Program-made: the position numbers and the translations under genes | Shown here: positions 60,252-64,000 of the stretch, piece by piece | Layout: every line of letters starts with the position of its first letter | Numbering within the stretch: position 1 is the first letter of the stretch | Origin: JANQPD01 sp963715655 | Lineage (GTDB): Bacteria; Bacteroidota; Bacteroidia; Flavobacteriales; Schleiferiaceae | Length of the DNA: 64,000 nt | NCBI GenBank assembly: GCA_963715655.1 | Contig: OY970262.1 | Span: 868,001 to 932,000, forward strand | Reading direction: 5' to 3' | Notes under the pieces: model-generated | What the model was told of the DNA's origin: nothing | Databases searched by the model: none | Seen by the model: only the letters and a program-made list of their open reading frames with translations

Positions 60252-61165
60252 ATACCTCCAATCAGATCGAAATTTTTAAGCAACGTGATTTTGGTGAATT
60301 AATCAATATAACGTTTGCGTTTGTACGTCAAAACGCGAAACCTTTATTACGTGCACAATTTTTTATAAACGGCCCGCTATTGCTCGTTTGCATTTTGCTG
60401 CTTGGGGCTGCTCAATATTTTACCATTACTCAAATTAGTAATACACCAGCAAATCTGGAAAGTATGAACCAACTTAATCTTGGTTTTAGCGGTTTTTTAA
60501 ATGTTTTGTTTCTAATTGGGGTAATAGTGTACCTTATTATGGTAAGCTTGGTGCCGCTTGCCTATATAAAGTTATATCAAAATAAAACCACTGATTTTAA
60601 GGACAAAATAGAACCTGCTGCGGTATGGAAAATAATTAAAACCTACTTTGCAAAAGGATTTGGCGCTGCGGTTTTAGTGTACATAATGATTGTAGTTGGT
60701 ATGTTTTTATGCGTTGCTCCAGGAATATGGTTGGCTATATCTTTCTCTGTTTTCATGCCTGTTTTGGTATTAGAAAATGCATCGGCTATAGATAGTATAA
60801 AGCGCAGTTTTGCGTTGGTAAAAGAACATTGGTGGGAAACATTTGGGTTTATTTTAGTGATTGCTATTATACTTTCTGTATTGATGGGATTAGTTTATAT
60901 ACCCGTTTACATCGTAATGGGTGTTACCGTTTTCCACGAGTTAAGCGCAAATCCACAGGGAGGAGTGGGGTTTTTCCAAAATAATCTCATTTGGTTTGTA
61001 GTGTCGCTTTATGGCATGTCTTTATTAGTTTCATTAATAAGCACTACTATTCAGCAAATAGCTTTTGCATTTAAATACGGACAATTGGTGGAAGTAAAAG
61101 AGGGTAAAGGATTGCTATCAGAAATTGATACAATTGTAGATGGTTCTGAAAATGAGACACTATAA
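60248..61165 (+). CDS. Polytopic membrane protein B (paralogue pair)
   Basis: 305 residues, a paralogue of the upstream gene: EIFKQRDFGELINITFAFVRQNAKPLLRAQ at the start, FLCVAPGIWLAISFSVFMPV and SIKRSFALVKEHWWETFGF in the middle. About six transmembrane helices. The pair probably arose by tandem duplication and may form a heteromer. ATGA overlap with the preceding gene shows coupled translation. Function unknown. Confidence 0.75.
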   Translation: MNTSNQIEIFKQRDFGELINITFAFVRQNAKPLLRAQFFINGPLLLVCILLLGAAQYFTITQISNTPANLESMNQLNLGFSGFLNVLFLIGVIVYLIMVSLVPLAYIKLYQNKTTDFKDKIEPAAVWKIIKTYFAKGFGAAVLVYIMIVVGMFLCVAPGIWLAISFSVFMPVLVLENASAIDSIKRSFALVKEHWWETFGFILVIAIILSVLMGLVYIPVYIVMGVTVFHELSANPQGGVGFFQNNLIWFVVSLYGMSLLVSLISTTIQQIAFAFKYGQLVEVKEGKGLLSEIDTIVDGSENETL

Positions 61166-61898
61166 AATGGTGTACACGCACTTTTCCGCCCGCTTGCTTT
61201 TTTTTATAGCGTGCTTTGTAAGTATCGCTTTCAGCGGATTTGCCCAGCAAGACAGTACTAAGCAATTTGGTGAGGTGCAACCACACTATCAAGCTTTTGA
61301 AAAAGAAGCCATTGCCGATTTAAAAGCGGATGAAACGTATGCATATCCCTTGCGTAATGCGCCAAAACAATTAAGCCTGTGGGAGAGATTTATGCGCTGG
61401 CTGCGTAGTTTTTTTGATGTAGATCCAAGTTCTGCATGGTGGGAATATGGCTTGTATATCGCCATTTTTATTATTTTAATTTTTGCGATAATTCGCTTGC
61501 TTGGTATGCGCTTTAGCGGAGTATTTGGTAGTCCTAAAAAAGCAACGCCTCTGCATTTTGCTGCCGGTGAAGAAGACTTAAATACATTAGATTTTGAAGC
61601 ACAAATAAGCGATGCTTTGGCCAATAAAAATTACGCGCTAGTAATTCGTTTGCGCTATTTAAATGCGTTGCATATTTTGGCTAAGGCCGATTTGGTGCAA
61701 GTAAAAAGTGGCAAAACCAATTTCGATTATCTGTACGAACTCAAAAGTGGCGCTGTAAAAGATAATTTTAGCGCGCTAGCCCGTTTATTTGATTATATAT
61801 GGTACGGTCAATTTGAAGCAAATCAAAAACATATCGCGCAAAGCGAAACCTTACTGAGCAGTGTAAAGGAAACCCAAAAAAACCTGAACCATGCGTAA
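61152..61898 (+). CDS. DUF4129-like membrane protein
   Basis: 248 residues from the ATG at 61152; ATGs at 61140 and 61167 are alternatives. Signal-like helix (LLFFIACFVSIAFSGFAQQ), a periplasmic stretch with PLRNAPKQLSLWERFMRWLRSFFD, a transmembrane helix (GLYIAIFIILIFAIIRLLG) and a C-terminal cytoplasmic domain (ALVIRLRYLNALHILAKADLV, SGKTNFDYLYEL). This matches the DUF4129 domain often found beside transglutaminase, DUF58 and MoxR genes. It overlaps both neighbours. Confidence 0.75.
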   Translation: MRHYKMVYTHFSARLLFFIACFVSIAFSGFAQQDSTKQFGEVQPHYQAFEKEAIADLKADETYAYPLRNAPKQLSLWERFMRWLRSFFDVDPSSAWWEYGLYIAIFIILIFAIIRLLGMRFSGVFGSPKKATPLHFAAGEEDLNTLDFEAQISDALANKNYALVIRLRYLNALHILAKADLVQVKSGKTNFDYLYELKSGAVKDNFSALARLFDYIWYGQFEANQKHIAQSETLLSSVKETQKNLNHA

Positions 61899-63129
61899 AC
61901 AGTATTGGCTGTATGGCCTAATTTTAATAGGTTTTTTGGTATTAAGCTACTTGGGTAAAGCTCCGGTAAATTGGACAATCACTTATGATTTAGATGATAA
62001 AAACCCTTTTGGTACACATGCTTTACAGCAAATTTTACCTGATTATGTGCAACAAAAGGATGCGGAAGTAAACACCGTTTATGTAAGTTTTGAGGAGTTA
62101 TTAGCTCAAAATTATAGCGGCAATATGTTGGTGGTTTGCGGTCAGTTTAATGCGGGTACTCGCGATGTACAAGCGCTTTTTGATTATGTAGCCAAAGGCA
62201 ATAAAGTAGTTATTGCCGCTAATGTGTTTAGAGGATACTTAGAGGATAGCTTGGGCTTAGAAAATCGAGATTATAATATTGAGCATTCTTTAGAGGCGCA
62301 ACAGGCAGGTGCAGCGGCTATGGGCACTAATAAAGTGGACATTGATTTTGCTAAAGTGGGTGGCTATCCAAAACGTACCTACACATTTTCTACCGGTGCA
62401 GCTAGTATGTTTTTGGTAGATACCAATAAGCAGCTAAGCCGCTTGGCCTATACGTTTAACGATGAATTGATGTTTGGCGGAATGGCCATCGGTAAAGGGG
62501 AGTTATACCTGAGTACCACACCCATGCTTTTTACTAATTACTATTTATTGCGCGATAGAGGTGATGAGTTTGTAGCCGGCTTACTTTCGCCCTTAGCGGG
62601 AAGCAAAAGCCTTATATACAATCAGTTTTACCAGTTTGGTAGAGCTGAAGCACGCACGCCCTTACGCTATATTTTAAGTGCACCGGCATTGCGCAACGCA
62701 TATATTTTGGCTATAATAGGTGTACTGTTATTCATCATTTTTTACGGTAAACGTGTGCAGCGTATAATCCCAGTTATTGAGCCTTTAAAAAATAGTTCAC
62801 TTGAATTTGCTAACACATTAGGACAGTTATATTATCAACAAAAGAACCATGTAAATTTGGCTAATAAGCGTTTACGCTATTGGTTAAATTTTGTGCACAA
62901 CCATTATTTATTAGAAACAAAAGTGCTAGATGCTGATTTTGAAGAAGAGCTTATCGCAAAAAGCGGTGCACCGCCTAAAAGTGTAAAATTTTTGGTGCAC
63001 ATGGCCGCTAATGCAGATAAAGCCACAAATTACACCGCACAGGATATGCTACATTTAGAAGAGCATCTCAATAATTTTTATAAAACAACTTATACCCAAA
63101 CCAATGGAAGAAGAGCAAAGCTCCGCTGA
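61891..63129 (+). CDS. DUF4350-like membrane protein
   Basis: 412 residues. N-terminal transmembrane helix (YWLYGLILIGFLVLSYLG), then a domain (about 25-250) with the DUF4350 look: TYDLDDKNPFGTHALQQILPDY, VCGQFNAGTRDVQALFDYVAKGNKVVIAA, a second helix (AYILAIIGVLLFIIFYG) and a cytoplasmic tail (SSLEFANTLGQLYYQQKNHVNLANKR). Overlaps DUF4129-like (8 bases) and the MoxR gene (26 bases). Confidence 0.78.
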   Translation: MRKQYWLYGLILIGFLVLSYLGKAPVNWTITYDLDDKNPFGTHALQQILPDYVQQKDAEVNTVYVSFEELLAQNYSGNMLVVCGQFNAGTRDVQALFDYVAKGNKVVIAANVFRGYLEDSLGLENRDYNIEHSLEAQQAGAAAMGTNKVDIDFAKVGGYPKRTYTFSTGAASMFLVDTNKQLSRLAYTFNDELMFGGMAIGKGELYLSTTPMLFTNYYLLRDRGDEFVAGLLSPLAGSKSLIYNQFYQFGRAEARTPLRYILSAPALRNAYILAIIGVLLFIIFYGKRVQRIIPVIEPLKNSSLEFANTLGQLYYQQKNHVNLANKRLRYWLNFVHNHYLLETKVLDADFEEELIAKSGAPPKSVKFLVHMAANADKATNYTAQDMLHLEEHLNNFYKTTYTQTNGRRAKLR

Positions 63130-64000
63130 TTTTGAAAGTAGAATTGATTTAACTCAACTGAATGAGGCGGTAGAAAAACTACGTGCAGAATTTGGTAAAT
63201 ACGTAATTGGACAGCCCAAAATGTTAGATTTACTTTTGGTAAGCCTGTTGGCAGATGGCCATGCGCTTATTGAAGGGGTGCCGGGTGTGGCAAAAACACG
63301 CAGTGCAAAATTATTGGCCAAATTGCTTAAGGTTGATTTTGCGCGAGTGCAGTTTACACCAGATTTAATGCCGAGTGATGTTTTGGGAACTTCGGTGTAT
63401 AATCAAAAAACCAATGCTTTTGAGTATCAAAAAGGGCCGGTGTTTTCAAACATTGTGTTAATTGATGAAATAAATCGTGCACCGGCAAAAACCCAAGCGG
63501 CACTTTTTGAGGTGATGGAAGAAAGGCAAATTACCGCTGATGGACACACGTTTAAAATGAACGCTCCGTATTTGGTGTTGGCTACGCAAAACCCAATTGA
63601 ACAGGAAGGTACCTATCGTTTGCCGGAGGCACAACTAGACCGCTTTTTGGTAAAAATTGAAGTGGAATATCCCTCTTTAGAAGATGAAGAGTTAATTTTG
63701 GAACTACATCATGCTTCGGGCTTTATGGACATTAACGAAGCAGAAGCAGTGCTAGATGCGGAGCAGATTTTAAAAATACGCAAGCAAGTGCAGCAAATAC
63801 AAGCAAGTGTAGAAATGCGCAAGTACATTGCTGCTTTGGTGCATCAAACCAGAAAGGATAAAAACTTGTATTTAGGAGCTTCGCCACGGGCTACGGTTGC
63901 CTTATTAAACGCTTCTAAAGCATTAGCTGCTATGCAGGGGCGTGATTTTATTAGCCCTGATGATGTACAGTTTTTACTTCAACCTGTGTTAGGTCACCGC
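63104..64000 (+). CDS. MoxR-family AAA+ ATPase (3' end outside window)
   Basis: 299 codons are visible and the frame runs off the window without a stop. MoxR ATPases act as chaperones, often for a von Willebrand factor A or DUF58 partner encoded next. Walker A is EGVPGVAKTRSAKLL, pore/sensor parts are VQFTPDLMPSDVLGTSVYNQ, Walker B is VLIDEINRAPAKTQAALFEVMEERQIT, sensor 1 LATQNPIEQEGTYRLPEAQLDRF. Only about 30 residues are likely missing. Start at 63104 lies inside the DUF4350-like gene. Confidence 0.95.
   Translation, partial: MEEEQSSADFESRIDLTQLNEAVEKLRAEFGKYVIGQPKMLDLLLVSLLADGHALIEGVPGVAKTRSAKLLAKLLKVDFARVQFTPDLMPSDVLGTSVYNQKTNAFEYQKGPVFSNIVLIDEINRAPAKTQAALFEVMEERQITADGHTFKMNAPYLVLATQNPIEQEGTYRLPEAQLDRFLVKIEVEYPSLEDEELILELHHASGFMDINEAEAVLDAEQILKIRKQVQQIQASVEMRKYIAALVHQTRKDKNLYLGASPRATVALLNASKALAAMQGRDFISPDDVQFLLQPVLGHR

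Noticed and set aside
1..64000. tRNA, rRNA or replication origin
   Set aside because: No sequence resembling a tRNA arm set, rRNA or a cluster of DnaA boxes was noticed in intergenic regions; a covariance-model scan was not possible here.

Overview
The window is chromosomal DNA of an AT-rich Bacteroidota, most likely Flavobacteriales-like; I do not assign a genus. The evidence is gliding and type IX secretion genes (gldA, gldB, gldC, a protein with a C-terminal T9SS sorting domain), SusC-class outer-membrane machinery, almost no Shine-Dalgarno sequences, and repeated Bacteroidota-type promoters (TTTG, 16-21 bases, then TAnnTTTG). No rRNA, tRNA or CRISPR array was seen. Most genes are core functions in short operons. 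The accessory part is small and sits mainly in the first 5 kb.

Layout. 1-5.2 kb: a lone tyrosine recombinase, a decayed gene with an in-frame stop, then an ECF sigma factor / membrane anti-sigma / secreted protein operon and an ArsC-like reductase. 5.2-11.9 kb: a heptamer repeat array, leuS, envelope proteins, tryptophan 2,3-dioxygenase and an M23 peptidase. 11.9-20.1 kb, minus strand: maeB-usp-DAHP synthase/chorismate mutase-recJ, then hflX and membrane proteins. 20.3-28.5 kb: a coiled-coil lipoprotein, pgi, a desaturase, engB, gldC-gldB, a porin-like barrel, nadE and a NarL-type regulator. 28.5-37.4 kb: a GC-rich inverted repeat, der, gldA, a beta-propeller protein divergent from a membrane-bound winged-helix regulator, rsgA, an e(P4)-type phosphatase, dtd and a MazG-like protein.

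37.4-43.8 kb is a thiamine locus. A clear TPP riboswitch precedes a TonB-dependent receptor and a THI5/NMT1-like lipoprotein. Converging on them is an operon ending in a YkoF/MTH1187-type thiamine-binding protein, a PnuC-family (probably PnuT) transporter and a NadR-like kinase. Together they look like a route from outer membrane to phosphorylated thiamine. The same minus operon begins with a phosphopantetheinyl transferase and a GGGP-synthase-family protein.

43.8-57.5 kb: ahcY, a soluble PAS histidine kinase with two response regulators, dgt, a T9SS cargo protein, purE-purK-SprT-like-small lipoprotein, mlaE-mlaF, a nucleoid-associated protein, a degenerate 15-bp repeat tract and an outer-membrane protein. 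57.6-64 kb: an RDD protein divergent from a tightly overlapping operon of SpoIIM-family, two paralogous membrane proteins, DUF4129-like, DUF4350-like and a MoxR ATPase cut by the window end.

The observations most worth following are the thiamine locus, the membrane-bound winged-helix regulator with a periplasmic N-terminus beside a propeller protein, and several genes whose TAnnTTTG element lies only 4-5 bases before the start codon, which predicts leaderless mRNAs.
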